A stretch of 64,000 nucleotides of DNA, taken from Saprospiraceae bacterium. GTDB taxonomy: Bacteria > Bacteroidota > Bacteroidia > Chitinophagales > Saprospiraceae. The stretch lies in the NCBI GenBank assembly GCA_016714085.1, contig JADJNW010000005.1:62001-126000 (forward strand). Direction: 5' to 3'. The notes beneath the pieces were generated by a model that was not told the DNA's origin, searched no databases, and worked only from the letters and a program-made list of their open reading frames with translations. Shown one piece after another: positions 8,121 to 16,939 of the stretch; the first letter of the stretch is position 1, and each line of letters begins with the position of its first letter. The position numbers and the translations under genes are program-made.

Positions 8121-8927
8121 TTACCTGGCAACTTCCGGTTTGAAATTCAGGCGTTTGACAACGAAAGAAAAGAAACCCGGTAGAAATCGTTTCACGTAAA
8201 TGGTCAGGATTTCTTTGCCACCTATGTAAACTTCTTCTCTTTCCTTGCGAATGACGCGCATTGCCTTTCGCACAAAATAAGCTGGCTCCATGCCTTTGCT
8301 GGTTTCTACGGCCATAGCGTTGTTTTTAGAACCATCTCCTCGCAATGCGTTGATTGTGACATTGGTACGCACATAGCCAGGACAAATAATTGTTACTTTA
8401 ATATTATCTCTAAAAAATTCAGAACGTAAAGAATCAAAATAGCCATGCAATGCGTGCTTTGAGGCCGCATAGGCCGAGCGATAAGGTACGCCAGCTTTCC
8501 CCATTACACTGCTTATAATAACAATTTGCCCTTCTTGCTGCTTTACCATCACCGGAAGCACGGCTTTGGTCATAGCAATTGTACCTAAGTAATTGATAGA
8601 CATGATTCTATGATCTACTTCAAAAGTGGTATCTTTAATCAAAGAGCGTTGCGATACCCCCGCATTATTAATCAAAATATGAATGCCTCCAAAATGAGCT
8701 ACTGCTTTTTCAACAGCGGCGGGTATGGTGTCGAATGCTGCAACATCCAATGGGATAATTAAAAAATCGGAATTATTATTACAATTATTTTTTACCCGCT
8801 CTAATTCTCGCTCATTGCGACTAGATAAAATCAGTTTCGCGCCCTGATCAGCCAAGGCATAAGCAAAATGTTCGCCAATTCCAGAAGACGCGCCGGTGAT
8901 CCACACCACTTTATCTTTAAAATTCAT
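8121..8927 (-). CDS. Short-chain dehydrogenase/reductase (SDR)
   Basis: A 268-residue classical SDR. The NAD(P) motif TGASSGIGEHFAYALADQG is at residues 10-28, the NNAG motif appears as ILINNAGVSQ, and the catalytic Ser-Tyr-Lys set is IISSVMG, then YRSAYAASKHALHGY. The start is ATG 8927 (MNFKDKVVWITG). A longer open frame to 9071 is rejected because it would cover the start of the divergent SixA gene and adds no family residues. The C-terminal basic/hydrophobic stretch (IYVKRFLPGFFSFVVKRL) may bind the membrane, as in DHRS7-like SDRs. Substrate unknown. A perfect 12-bp inverted repeat lies 20 bp upstream of the start. Confidence 0.88.
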   Translation of the reverse strand: MNFKDKVVWITGASSGIGEHFAYALADQGAKLILSSRNERELERVKNNCNNNSDFLIIPLDVAAFDTIPAAVEKAVAHFGGIHILINNAGVSQRSLIKDTTFEVDHRIMSINYLGTIAMTKAVLPVMVKQQEGQIVIISSVMGKAGVPYRSAYAASKHALHGYFDSLRSEFFRDNIKVTIICPGYVRTNVTINALRGDGSKNNAMAVETSKGMEPAYFVRKAMRVIRKEREEVYIGGKEILTIYVKRFLPGFFSFVVKRLNFKPEVAR

Positions 8928-8946
8928 AATTGATGGTTTAGTTACG

Positions 8947-8981
8947 ATGGAAACATTTTTGATGTTTGGAAATGTTTCCAT
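8947..8981. promoter_or_regulatory. 12-bp perfect inverted repeat in divergent promoter region
   Basis: ATGGAAACATTT (8947-8958) and AAATGTTTCCAT (8970-8981) are exact inverted copies separated by 11 bp. The element sits between the divergent SDR (start 8927) and SixA-like (start 9045) genes, a natural place for an operator of a dimeric regulator. It also could form an RNA hairpin in the SDR leader. Confidence 0.5.
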
Positions 8982-9044
8982 TTTGGTTGATTGGTACAGC
9001 GCGAAATGTACTATATTCACCGCATTTAGCAAACAAATTAAGAC

Positions 9045-9542
9045 ATGAAAACAGTGTATTTTGTTCGACACGCCAAATCAAGCTGGGATAATCCGGGTTT
9101 GAAAGATCGGGAACGACCACTGAATCAACGCGGAAAGCGCGATGCGCCCTTTATGGCAAAACTCCTAAAAGGACAAGGCTTGCAGCCTGATAAACTAGTT
9201 TCGAGTCCTGCTAATCGCGCTTTGACGACAGCTACTTATTTTGCGGAAGCTCTCGGGCAGGAACGCACTGATATTTTGGTGATCGATCGAATTTATGAAG
9301 CTTATGCCGATGATATTATTAATATTATACGCCAACTATCGGATGAATGGAAAATAATCTTAATATTTGGACATAATCCAACATTTACGGAAGTTGTGAA
9401 TCGTTTTACCAAGAATTATATTTCCAATATTCCAACTTGTGGAATAGCGCAAGTAGAAGATTCAGTGGAAAATTGGAAGGATTTCGGATCGAAAGAAGCA
9501 AAAGTAAAGGCGTTTTATTATCCAAAACAGTATTTTGAATGA
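9045..9542 (+). CDS. sixA: SixA-type phosphohistidine phosphatase (histidine phosphatase superfamily)
   Basis: A 165-residue protein. It begins with the superfamily signature MKTVYFVRHAKSSWD, in which the catalytic His of RHA forms the phospho-enzyme intermediate, followed by RPLNQRGKRDA, SPANRALTTATYFA and LIFGHNPTFTEVVNRF with the second catalytic His. The compact length matches SixA, which removes phosphate from phosphohistidine proteins. The start codon follows an ACATGAAAAC context and the gene overlaps the next by 4 bp (ATGA), indicating translational coupling with the lipoprotein. Confidence 0.87.
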   Translation: MKTVYFVRHAKSSWDNPGLKDRERPLNQRGKRDAPFMAKLLKGQGLQPDKLVSSPANRALTTATYFAEALGQERTDILVIDRIYEAYADDIINIIRQLSDEWKIILIFGHNPTFTEVVNRFTKNYISNIPTCGIAQVEDSVENWKDFGSKEAKVKAFYYPKQYFE

Positions 9543-9865
9543 GTCGATGGTTCAGCATCATGAGTATTATACTTTTTGTGGCTGCTTGCACACCCAGAAA
9601 TGAGCGATTGCCGATTGATGAACCTAAATTGGTGGCTATTCTGGTGGATGTTCACCTTGCAGAAGCGGCTATGCAAGAGATGCCAAGCATTATACAGGAT
9701 AGCGTGGGCAGGATTTATTATAATCAAATTTTTAGAATTCATCAAGTGAGCGAAGCTGATTTTAATAAAACAATTTATCTGCTGAAAATGAATCCTGCCA
9801 AAATGGAAAGTGTGTACAAAAAAGTATCGGAAACCTTAGATAAAAAGGTAGAAGAATTGCACTAA
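9539..9865 (+). CDS. DUF4296-family lipoprotein
   Basis: A 108-residue protein with a lipoprotein signal (SIMSIILFVAAC, lipobox Cys at about residue 17). The mature part LPIDEPKLVAILVDVHLAEAAM, a QDSVGRIYYNQIFRIH stretch and the end MESVYKKVSETL fit DUF4296, a small Bacteroidota envelope family of unknown role. It overlaps the SixA gene by 4 bp, so they are probably made from one transcript. The adjacent promoter at 9938 serves the next gene. Confidence 0.8.
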   Translation: MSRWFSIMSIILFVAACTPRNERLPIDEPKLVAILVDVHLAEAAMQEMPSIIQDSVGRIYYNQIFRIHQVSEADFNKTIYLLKMNPAKMESVYKKVSETLDKKVEELH

Positions 9866-9937
9866 TTTGGGCAATGCAGTGTTAAGAACTTAACAATTAA
9901 TTAATATAGCCTGGAAGCGCATCCTAAAGTAAAGGTG

Positions 9938-9945
9938 TAATTTTG
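9938..9945 (+). promoter_or_regulatory. Bacteroidota -7 element (TAATTTTG)
   Basis: An exact match to TAnnTTTG, 29 bp before the response-regulator start at 9975. No clear TTG element is visible about 20 bp upstream, so the support is the -7 box and its position only. Confidence 0.45.
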
Positions 9946-9974
9946 CTCTTGATTTTAAAACCGATTGAAATACA

Positions 9975-10661
9975 ATGGATTCTGTTACGATTCTTATTGT
10001 TGATGATGAGTTAGATATTCTGGAATTTCTCCAGTACAATCTTACCAAGGAAGGCTACAAAGTGCTAATTGCATCAGATGGAGAGGAAGGCATTAAAATT
10101 GCGGAGCGCGAGCACCCCCAATTAGTTATTCTTGACATCATGATGCCCAAAATGGATGGGGTAGAGGTGTGTCGCTATTTGCGCAGCAAACCAGAATTTG
10201 ATAAAACATTAATAGCCTTTCTAACTGCTCGGGAGGAAGATTATTCTCAAATCGCTGCCTTGGATGTGGGTGGCGACGATTACATTACAAAACCGATTCG
10301 CCCCAGAGTGTTTGTGAGTCGCATCAAAGCGCTCTTGCGAAGGAGCGACCGCGAAGATACAATTGAAGACACTTCGGATGTCATAAGGATTGCAGATTTA
10401 GCCATTGATAAGGAGCGAGTGACGGTTCAGAAAGGAGAAGAAATAATTGAATTGGCAAAAAAAGAATTTGAATTACTATATTTGTTAGTATCCAAGCCGG
10501 GAAAAGTTTTTTCTCGGGAAGAAATTTTCAATAAAGTTTGGGGAACGGACGTTATTGTTGGCAATCGCACGATTGATGTTCATGTAAGGAAGCTTCGGGA
10601 GAAAATAGGAGATCACTATATAAAAACCATCAAGGGGATTGGTTATAAATTTGAATTTTAA
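9975..10661 (+). CDS. OmpR/PhoB-type response regulator
   Basis: A 228-residue two-domain regulator. The receiver has the acidic pair in ILIVDDELD (residues 6-14), the phospho-acceptor Asp in LVILDIMMPKMDG (about 53), the Thr of AFLTARE and the Lys of DYITKPIRP. The C-terminal winged helix contains ELAKKEFELLYLLVSKPGKV, FSREEIFNKVWG and RTIDVHVRKLREKIG, the DNA-recognition helix, ending in IKGIGYKFEF. It overlaps its kinase by one base (TAATG), so the two are translationally coupled. Target genes cannot be told from the sequence; PhoB-like regulation of phosphate uptake is only one possibility. Confidence 0.92.
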   Translation: MDSVTILIVDDELDILEFLQYNLTKEGYKVLIASDGEEGIKIAEREHPQLVILDIMMPKMDGVEVCRYLRSKPEFDKTLIAFLTAREEDYSQIAALDVGGDDYITKPIRPRVFVSRIKALLRRSDREDTIEDTSDVIRIADLAIDKERVTVQKGEEIIELAKKEFELLYLLVSKPGKVFSREEIFNKVWGTDVIVGNRTIDVHVRKLREKIGDHYIKTIKGIGYKFEF

Positions 10662-11710
10662 TGTTGAAAAATCCAACACCTAATCAAATAGCCGTTTTTA
10701 CTTCGCTGTTAGTCACCATTTTATCTACGCTTTTTCTGTTCGTTTTTTCCTTATTCAGCAGATTTCCCATTCATTTTATGCTTTATATTTGTTGGGCCGT
10801 TGTTATTTTTTCGGTTACATACCTTGTCACGGTTTACTACCTCGAACGCTATATTTATCGGAAAATCAAGGTGATTTATAAAACTATCCGCGACGAACGA
10901 CTCCAGTCTCACGAAAAAAATACTTCTATTGATATTAATCGTAATATAATTGACGATGTAGAACGAGAGGTGACCGAATGGGCAGCCAATCAGCGCCGTG
11001 AGATTGATAAGTACAAATCCTGGGCAGAGTATCGTCGACAGTTTATGGGCGATATTTCACACGAATTAAAAACGCCGATTTTCAATATTCAAGGATATTT
11101 GCATACGCTTTTGGATGGGGGCTTGCAGGACGAGGATATTAACGTTAGCTTTTTGCAAAAGGCTGCAAAAAATGTAGAGCGATTGAATACGATTGTTGAT
11201 GATTTGGAAGCCATCGCCCGACTGGAATCAGAGGAATTGATTCTGGAAATGCAAACTTTTGATATTAAGAAACTTACGGATGAGGTTTTTGAAGATATGG
11301 AAATGAAAGCCAATGTTCGTAATATCAAATTGGAATTCAAAGAAGGCGCTGCACAAAGCTACAAAGTGCGGGCAGACCGAGAAAGCGTGCGACAAGTGCT
11401 GATGAATTTGGTGAGCAACTCGATCAAATATGGCAATCCTGATGGACGCACGAAATTAAGTTTTTATGATATGGATCGCTACATTCTCATCGAAGTGGCG
11501 GATAATGGAATCGGGATTTCCAAAGAGCATTTGAAGCATATTTTTGATCGCTTTTATCGTGTGGATAAGCACCGTTCGCGTGATCAGGGCGGCTCGGGGC
11601 TCGGTTTGGCGATCGTAAAACATATTGTGGAAGCGCATAATCAAACGATTCATGTGCGCAGTACACCAAATGTTGGTTCTACCTTTGGCTTTACGCTTGA
11701 AAAGGCCTGA
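10661..11710 (+). CDS. PhoR-like membrane sensor histidine kinase
   Basis: A 349-residue kinase with two adjacent N-terminal membrane helices (about residues 11-30 and 38-60) and almost no periplasmic loop, so it probably senses through the membrane or a partner. The HisKA domain has FMGDISHELKTPIFNIQGYL with the phospho-accepting His near 136. The ATPase domain has the N box RQVLMNLVSNSIKYG, the G1 box VADNGIGISKEHL, the F box IFDRFYRVDK and the G2 box GGSGLGLAIVKHIVE. It is paired with the preceding OmpR-type regulator by a one-base overlap. Confidence 0.9.
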   Translation: MLKNPTPNQIAVFTSLLVTILSTLFLFVFSLFSRFPIHFMLYICWAVVIFSVTYLVTVYYLERYIYRKIKVIYKTIRDERLQSHEKNTSIDINRNIIDDVEREVTEWAANQRREIDKYKSWAEYRRQFMGDISHELKTPIFNIQGYLHTLLDGGLQDEDINVSFLQKAAKNVERLNTIVDDLEAIARLESEELILEMQTFDIKKLTDEVFEDMEMKANVRNIKLEFKEGAAQSYKVRADRESVRQVLMNLVSNSIKYGNPDGRTKLSFYDMDRYILIEVADNGIGISKEHLKHIFDRFYRVDKHRSRDQGGSGLGLAIVKHIVEAHNQTIHVRSTPNVGSTFGFTLEKA

Positions 11711-11713
11711 TTT

Positions 11714-12340
11714 TCAAGTATTTAGATTGCGATGCTTGGACATTTCGTGCGCAATTTTTATTGAATTTTCGTCCCCGCGTTTTTGCAATTCCTGAATGAC
11801 ATTTTGATAATCCTCATCCTTGCGATTTTGCGAAAGCTTGTAATTGGCTTGCATCTCTTCGATCAAAATTTCAAAACCAAGAATACCGCGCATTTGGGCT
11901 TGCACCAATTTTTCGGTCATCGTTTCTAAACGCATTGGATTTTCAGAATAAGCTTCATATTTGTCCATCAATTTTTTCAAGGATTGATAAAGCGCATCGC
12001 CTTCAATAATGCGGATTTTGCCATAACAATGCACCGCGATATAGTTCCAGGTTGGCACGTTTTCATGGTTGTACCAGGACGAAGAAATATAAGCATGATG
12101 AGCAGTGAAAATTGCTAATACATCAGGGTTTTCTGTAAAATTTTGCCATTGTGGATTTGCTCGTGCGATGTGACCAACCAAAATGTCCTGTCCGCTGTCA
12201 TTTGTTTCGAGCAATATTGGGATATGCGTTGCCCAGGGCTTTCCGTCAAAAATATTGACAAGAATGCCGAAGCTATTAGATTTTATAAAATCCCGAATTT
12301 CTTCGATATTTTCGTTGCGATTCTGATTTGAAGTGTACAT
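11714..12340 (-). CDS. PaiB-like FMN-binding protein / putative negative transcriptional regulator
   Basis: A 208-residue protein of the PaiB (FMN_bind_2) family. Family stretches are NSFGILVNIFDGKPWATHIP near residue 23, GHIARANPQWQNF near 77, VLAIFTAHHAYISSSWY near 95 and VPTWNYIAVHCYGKIRI near 115. The split-barrel fold binds FMN. PaiB in Bacillus represses sporulation and protease genes, but most members have no proven target. The start is ATG 12340. It is convergent with the kinase, with only 3 bp between the stops. Confidence 0.88.
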   Translation of the reverse strand: MYTSNQNRNENIEEIRDFIKSNSFGILVNIFDGKPWATHIPILLETNDSGQDILVGHIARANPQWQNFTENPDVLAIFTAHHAYISSSWYNHENVPTWNYIAVHCYGKIRIIEGDALYQSLKKLMDKYEAYSENPMRLETMTEKLVQAQMRGILGFEILIEEMQANYKLSQNRKDEDYQNVIQELQKRGDENSIKIAHEMSKHRNLNT

Positions 12341-12344
12341 AAGT

Positions 12345-12436
12345 TAGGTTTGGTGTTTAATGTTTGGAAGTTTAGAGGTTTGAAAGTTTGGGCTGTTAAA
12401 AACTAAACTTCTCAACTTCAAACTCCTCAACTTTTA
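12345..12436. repeat. Imperfect inverted word repeat upstream of gldA
   Basis: The left part has AGGTTTGGTGTTTAATG and GGAAGTTTAGAGGTTTGAAA. The right part has AAACTTCTCAACTTCAAACT followed by CCTCAACTTTT, which is roughly the complement. The words AAGTTTAGAGG and AAACTTCTCAA can fold into a long imperfect hairpin. Confidence 0.45.
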
Positions 12437-12489
12437 TATGCAATTTTACAAATCGGTTACCGTTATAGTTCCACAATTTTAGAAATTAG

Positions 12490-12497
12490 TAGCTTTG
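12490..12497 (+). promoter_or_regulatory. Bacteroidota -7 element (TAGCTTTG) for gldA
   Basis: An exact TAnnTTTG match 64 bp before the gldA start codon, behind the inverted word repeat. No clear -33 TTG is seen. Confidence 0.4.
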
Positions 12498-12561
12498 CTT
12501 TTTTAAGAGGTCAGAGCAGACAGACCGTCCAACTCCTGACATCGCTCTTCAAAGAAAAGAA

Positions 12562-13473
12562 ATGAGTGTTGTAGTAAAAAATCTAACCAAAATATACGGC
12601 GAGCAGCACGCGGTCGATGATGTAAGCTTCGAGGCAAAACCTGGTCAAGTGCTAGGCTTTCTGGGGCCGAACGGCGCTGGCAAGACCACGACTATGAAAA
12701 TTGTCACTTGCTTTATTCCTCAAACAGCCGGCGAAGTCACGGTTTGTGGCAATGATGTATTGAAAAATCCGATGGAAGTGCGACGTAGCATTGGCTACTT
12801 ACCTGAGCATAATCCTTTATATAAAGACTTGTATGTCAAGGAATACCTGAGTTTTGTGGCGAGATTGCACGGGGTATCGAATATTAAACAACGGGTAGAT
12901 GAGATGGTGCAGATGACAGGATTGGAGCGAGAACAAAAAAAGGTAATCGGCGCATTATCAAAGGGTTATCGTCAAAGAGTGGGCTTGGCCCAGGCGATGC
13001 TGCATGACCCGGAAGTATTGATTTTGGACGAACCGACCTCAGGATTAGACCCCAATCAATTGGCGGAAATTCGTAATTTGATTAAGCAATTGGGACAAAA
13101 AAAAACGGTGATTTTTTCTACGCATATCATGCAGGAGGTGCAAGCCTTATGCGACCGTGTCGTGATTATTAATCGCGGAAAAATTGTAGCGGACGATCCA
13201 ATAGAAGCATTGCAAAGTCGGGTAAAAGGTGAATCCGTGGTGACGGTGGAGTTTGCTGAAAAAGCAGATAAAAAACTACTTGCAAGTATTCCTAAAGTAC
13301 AGAAAGTGAATGATTTAGGCAAAAATCGCTGGCAACTCATTGCTGCTGCTGATGTGGATGTGCGGCCGGAAGTGCATAAGTTCTTGGTGCAGCATCATTT
13401 AACCTTGTTGGAAATGCATAAAGAGGTGATTAGCGTGGAAGATATTTTTCAAAAATTGACCAATGGCCTTTAA
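12562..13473 (+). CDS. gldA: GldA, ATP-binding subunit of the gliding-motility ABC transporter
   Basis: A 303-residue ABC ATPase. The Walker A is LGPNGAGKTTTMK (residues 34-46), the signature is ALSKGYRQRVGLAQA near 135, and the Walker B is VLILDEPTSGLDPNQ near 153, followed by the H-loop IFSTHIMQEV. The C-terminal 80 residues (VTVEFAEKADKKLLASIP, EMHKEVISVEDIFQKLTN) match the GldA subfamily rather than a generic exporter. With GldF and GldG, encoded just downstream, it forms the transporter required for gliding in Flavobacterium johnsoniae. The close linkage to gldF and gldG makes the call firm; the transported substrate is not known. Confidence 0.9.
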   Translation: MSVVVKNLTKIYGEQHAVDDVSFEAKPGQVLGFLGPNGAGKTTTMKIVTCFIPQTAGEVTVCGNDVLKNPMEVRRSIGYLPEHNPLYKDLYVKEYLSFVARLHGVSNIKQRVDEMVQMTGLEREQKKVIGALSKGYRQRVGLAQAMLHDPEVLILDEPTSGLDPNQLAEIRNLIKQLGQKKTVIFSTHIMQEVQALCDRVVIINRGKIVADDPIEALQSRVKGESVVTVEFAEKADKKLLASIPKVQKVNDLGKNRWQLIAAADVDVRPEVHKFLVQHHLTLLEMHKEVISVEDIFQKLTNGL

Positions 13474-13581
13474 TTCTAATTACTTAATCGGATAATCGTC
13501 GAGAGTCTTATTTTGTTGAAAATCAAATGTTTATTTTCTTTATACTTATAATATTATCTTTTTACTTATATTATTGGAAGT

Positions 13582-14244
13582 ATGAAATTTTGGGCTTGTT
13601 GTTGCTTGGGAATATTTTTGCAGATAAGTGCTTTATCGGCGCAGTTGGATAGTTTGTTATTGACGAAGAACTTCAAATTTAAAGATGGTATCTATCTGAA
13701 TTTCAGTGATTTCCAACAAAATAAACCAGCCTATACCTGGGATGAAATGAACGCTAGAATGGCGACGAGCGATGAGGGATTTGTGGCGCAGGTAGAATTT
13801 ATCAAAAAAGGACAGCAAACACTTGATTTACAGCAAGTTTGGGGTATTTGTATCGGCGGTATTCCTTATGTGCGCCTGCCCAAAGGCGAGGTGACGGATG
13901 CGGCGACCGTTTTTGCAGGTCTTCGTGTGCGAGGAAGGATTTGCTATTTTAAATATAAAAATGAGGCGATTGATTCCGTGGAGGTGAAAGCCATCAATCC
14001 AATAAATGGAAGAGCTTACCGCCAGGCGAAAGTTCCCGTAGAGCGTGTTGTTCAGCAAGAACGAATGCTACATTTCCAAACTGGAGAGATTGTAGATTTT
14101 AATACACAAAATTTTCTCAACTGGATTCAGGATGATCGTCAATTGTGGAACACCGTGCGCGATCTGTCAACCGAAGAAGCCGATGAGAAATTATTTCGTT
14201 GTTTATTAATTTATGTGGATCGAAATGAAGTTTATTTAAAATAA
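13582..14244 (+). CDS. Exported protein of unknown function inside the gld cluster
   Basis: A 220-residue protein with a signal peptide (MKFWACCCLGIFLQISALSAQ). The mature region starts LLTKNFKFKDGIYLNFSDFQ, has a Gly-rich core (VWGICIGGIPYVRLPKGEV) and ends in a helical part (NFLNWIQDDRQLWNTV). No membrane helix follows the signal, and no lipobox is convincing, so it is probably periplasmic or outer-membrane associated. I do not recognise a named family. Position between gldA and gldF in the same orientation suggests a link with the Gld transporter or its cargo; the spacing (108 and 82 bp) allows separate transcription. Confidence 0.75.
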   Translation: MKFWACCCLGIFLQISALSAQLDSLLLTKNFKFKDGIYLNFSDFQQNKPAYTWDEMNARMATSDEGFVAQVEFIKKGQQTLDLQQVWGICIGGIPYVRLPKGEVTDAATVFAGLRVRGRICYFKYKNEAIDSVEVKAINPINGRAYRQAKVPVERVVQQERMLHFQTGEIVDFNTQNFLNWIQDDRQLWNTVRDLSTEEADEKLFRCLLIYVDRNEVYLK

Positions 14245-14326
14245 GAAATACGAAATTTGAAATAAAAGATTAAATATTTAAATATTCAGTTTTTGTATTT
14301 TACACTTCACATCATATATTTAAAAT

Positions 14327-15058
14327 ATGTTGAGTATTTTTTTAAAAGAAGTAAATACATTTTTTAGTTCGTTGATTGGATATATCGTGATTGGTGTGTT
14401 TCTAGTGGCGTTAGGGCTGGTCTTATTTGTTTTTCCTGATACGAGTTTATTGCAATATGATTATGCTACGCTCGACCAATTATTTGATATTGCACCGATG
14501 ATTTTTGCTTTTTTGATTCCGGCGATTACTATGCGTTCCTTTGCGGAAGAGCAACAGACAGGCACAATTGAACTATTAGCAACCAAACCAGTAAGCGATT
14601 TGGCTATTGTTTTGGGTAAATTTTTTGCTTGTCTGACGCTGGTAGCTTTTGCAATTTTACCAACATTACTTTATTATTATACGGTTTATCAATTGGGTGC
14701 ACCCAAAGGTAATCTCGATAGCGGCGCGATTATGGGGTCTTATTTTGGACTTATATTCCTGGGGGGCGCGTTTGCAGCGATTGGTATTTTTGCATCTTCA
14801 TTGACCAATAATCAAATTGTAGCTTTTATAGTTGCCACTTTTCTTTGTTTTTTAATTCACTGGGGATTCGATTTATTTAGTCGGTTACCTGTGTTTATTG
14901 GCAAATCGGATGTTTTGGTACAAATGCTGGGTATGGAATATCATTATAATTCTATTAGCAGAGGCATTATAGATTCGCGTGATATTATATACTTTTTATC
15001 GGTAATTGCAATTTTTATGATACTCACTTTAACTTCTTTGGAAAAAAGAAAATGGTGA
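14327..15058 (+). CDS. gldF: GldF, permease subunit of the gliding-motility ABC transporter
   Basis: A 243-residue protein with six membrane helices. The start MLSIFLKEVNTFFSSLIGYI, then LIPAITMRSFAEEQQTGTIE and LLATKPVSDLAIVLGKF are characteristic of GldF and the related ABC-2 permeases. The last helices run from about 165 to 235 and the end is TLTSLEKRKW. With GldA and GldG it builds the inner-membrane transporter needed for Bacteroidota gliding. It is followed at 48 bp by gldG in the same order as in Flavobacterium. Confidence 0.9.
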   Translation: MLSIFLKEVNTFFSSLIGYIVIGVFLVALGLVLFVFPDTSLLQYDYATLDQLFDIAPMIFAFLIPAITMRSFAEEQQTGTIELLATKPVSDLAIVLGKFFACLTLVAFAILPTLLYYYTVYQLGAPKGNLDSGAIMGSYFGLIFLGGAFAAIGIFASSLTNNQIVAFIVATFLCFLIHWGFDLFSRLPVFIGKSDVLVQMLGMEYHYNSISRGIIDSRDIIYFLSVIAIFMILTLTSLEKRKW

Positions 15059-15106
15059 AAATCATTGATTATCGGTAATTTATAATTGATTATTTTTTAG
15101 GATATT

Positions 15107-16837
15107 ATGACTAAAATAAAACATAAAAATTCCAGACGTACGCAGTCTCTTATAAACCTGACGCTTTTTGTCGGAATTCTTATATTCATTAATATTTTGG
15201 CGAATGCGCGCATTGGCGGGCGCTCGTTTTTTACAACCCTGGATTTGACTGAGGATCAGCGATTTACGCTGACCCAGCCAACTAAACGACTCTTGCGCAA
15301 CCTCGATGATGTGGTGTATATCAAAGTGTTATTGGATGGTGAATTTCCTGCCGGATTTAAACGTTTGCAAACCGCGACCCGCGAATTACTTGAGGATTTC
15401 AGAGGAATTTCAGGGTATATCGAATATGAATTTGATGATCCTTCAAAAGGTACAATCGAAGAAATCAATGCTCGGCGGGAAGAATTGAGCAAGGATGGCG
15501 TGATTCCGGTATCGCTGCGAGTGAAAGATAACGACCAAATAAGCGTGCAATTAATTTATCCTTATGCCCAGATTTTTTATAAAGGGCGTAGCATGAATGT
15601 AAAATTGCTCGGCAACGAAGTGCCCGGAATGCCGCAGGATGTCGTGCTGAATAACTCGGTTTCTTTATTGGAATATCATATTGCGAATGCGATTCAAAAA
15701 CTGCAATCACCTACCAAGCCTGTCATCGCCTTCACGACGGGGCATGGCGAACTTTCACCGATTGAAACCGCAGATTTAGAAAAAACACTTCGACAATTTT
15801 ATGAAACCGGTCGCTTGCGTCTGGATAGTTTGGTGAGCATTCCGCCCGATCAATTGTCGGTTTTGGTGGTGGCTAAACCGCGTGCTGCATTTTCCGAGCA
15901 AGATAAATTTAAAATTGATCAATATGTAATGAACGGAGGCAGTGTGCTTTGGTTGATTGATAAGCTGAATGTGGATTTAGATAGCCTTCGAGGCGGAGAA
16001 TTTTTTCCGCAGGAATATGCTTTGAATCTGGATGATTTATTATTTAAATATGGCATTCGCATTCAACCAAATTTAATTTTGGACGTTCGGTGCTCGCGCA
16101 TTCCGCTGGCTACGGGGATGTTGGGCAATGCGCCTCAATTTGATTATTTCCGTTATCCTTATCATTTAACGGTGTCGCCGACTTCTAATCACGCGTTGGT
16201 CAAAGGATTAGGCTTGACGAATTTTTTGTATGCGAGTACGATTGATACGAATGTACGCACCAAAACCGAGGTAAAAAAATCGGTTTTATTAGAATCCTCT
16301 CCGAATAGCCGCTTGCAGTATATTCCGCTGGAAATGAATTTCGATTTTTTGAAATATGATATTGACCCGACAAAATTTGATAAGCCCGGACAGCCAATAG
16401 CCATGCTGCTTGAAGGCAGATTTCCATCCTTATTTGAAAACAGGGTAACGGAAGATTTATTATCAGGATTAAAACAATTAAATCTTGAATATAAAGCAGA
16501 AAGCACGCCTACGCGCATGGTTGTAGTGTCAGATGGAGATATTGCAAAAAATGGAATTAACCCTGAAGCGCAATCTTATAAACCTTTGGGTTTCAATGAG
16601 TTTGAACAATATCAATTTGCGAATAAAGACTTTCTCATCAATATTTTGGAATATTTAGTGGATGCCAATGGTGTGGCAGAGGCGCGTGGCAAAGAAGTGA
16701 AACTTCGACCGCTCAATACGGTGCGTGCGCAAGCGGAAGAGCGAAAGTGGCAGATTATTAATCTTGGATTGCCGCTGGTATTTTTGATGGCTTTTGGCTT
16801 CATTTTCAATTGGATACGTAGGAGGCGCTTTGCTTAG
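15107..16837 (+). CDS. gldG: GldG, substrate-binding-like subunit of the gliding-motility ABC transporter
   Basis: A 576-residue protein with an N-terminal membrane anchor (QSLINLTLFVGILIFINILA), a large periplasmic domain and a C-terminal helix (IINLGLPLVFLMAFGFIFNW) followed by the basic tail IRRRRFA. Features of GldG/ABC-auxiliary proteins are FTTLDLTEDQRFTLTQPTKR near 43, EYEFDDPSK near 108, IAFTTGHGELSP near 210 and GGSVLWLIDKLNVDLDSL near 280. Length agrees with the family. Placed directly behind gldF and before a DUF4340 protein, as in many Bacteroidota. Confidence 0.9.
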   Translation: MTKIKHKNSRRTQSLINLTLFVGILIFINILANARIGGRSFFTTLDLTEDQRFTLTQPTKRLLRNLDDVVYIKVLLDGEFPAGFKRLQTATRELLEDFRGISGYIEYEFDDPSKGTIEEINARREELSKDGVIPVSLRVKDNDQISVQLIYPYAQIFYKGRSMNVKLLGNEVPGMPQDVVLNNSVSLLEYHIANAIQKLQSPTKPVIAFTTGHGELSPIETADLEKTLRQFYETGRLRLDSLVSIPPDQLSVLVVAKPRAAFSEQDKFKIDQYVMNGGSVLWLIDKLNVDLDSLRGGEFFPQEYALNLDDLLFKYGIRIQPNLILDVRCSRIPLATGMLGNAPQFDYFRYPYHLTVSPTSNHALVKGLGLTNFLYASTIDTNVRTKTEVKKSVLLESSPNSRLQYIPLEMNFDFLKYDIDPTKFDKPGQPIAMLLEGRFPSLFENRVTEDLLSGLKQLNLEYKAESTPTRMVVVSDGDIAKNGINPEAQSYKPLGFNEFEQYQFANKDFLINILEYLVDANGVAEARGKEVKLRPLNTVRAQAEERKWQIINLGLPLVFLMAFGFIFNWIRRRRFA

Positions 16838-16842
16838 ATAAA

Positions 16843-16932
16843 TTAGTTATCGGTTATCTGTTATCGGGAAAAAAGCTCTAAGCAACCAACAACCGCTAAC
16901 TGATGACCATTAACCGCTAACCGATAACAACC
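16843..16932. repeat. Inverted TTATCGGTTA / TAACCGATAA word repeat
   Basis: TAGTTATCGGTTATCTG and TTATCGGG on the left face AACCGCTAACTGATGACC and TAACCGCTAACCGATAACAA on the right, giving several alternative hairpins. It fills the space between gldG and the DUF4340 gene and has no coding potential. Confidence 0.5.
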
Positions 16933-16939
16933 TTTACAG

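Noticed and set aside
8928..9071. Longer N-terminus of the SDR protein
   Set aside because: It would overlap the divergent SixA start and the 12-bp inverted repeat and adds no family residues.
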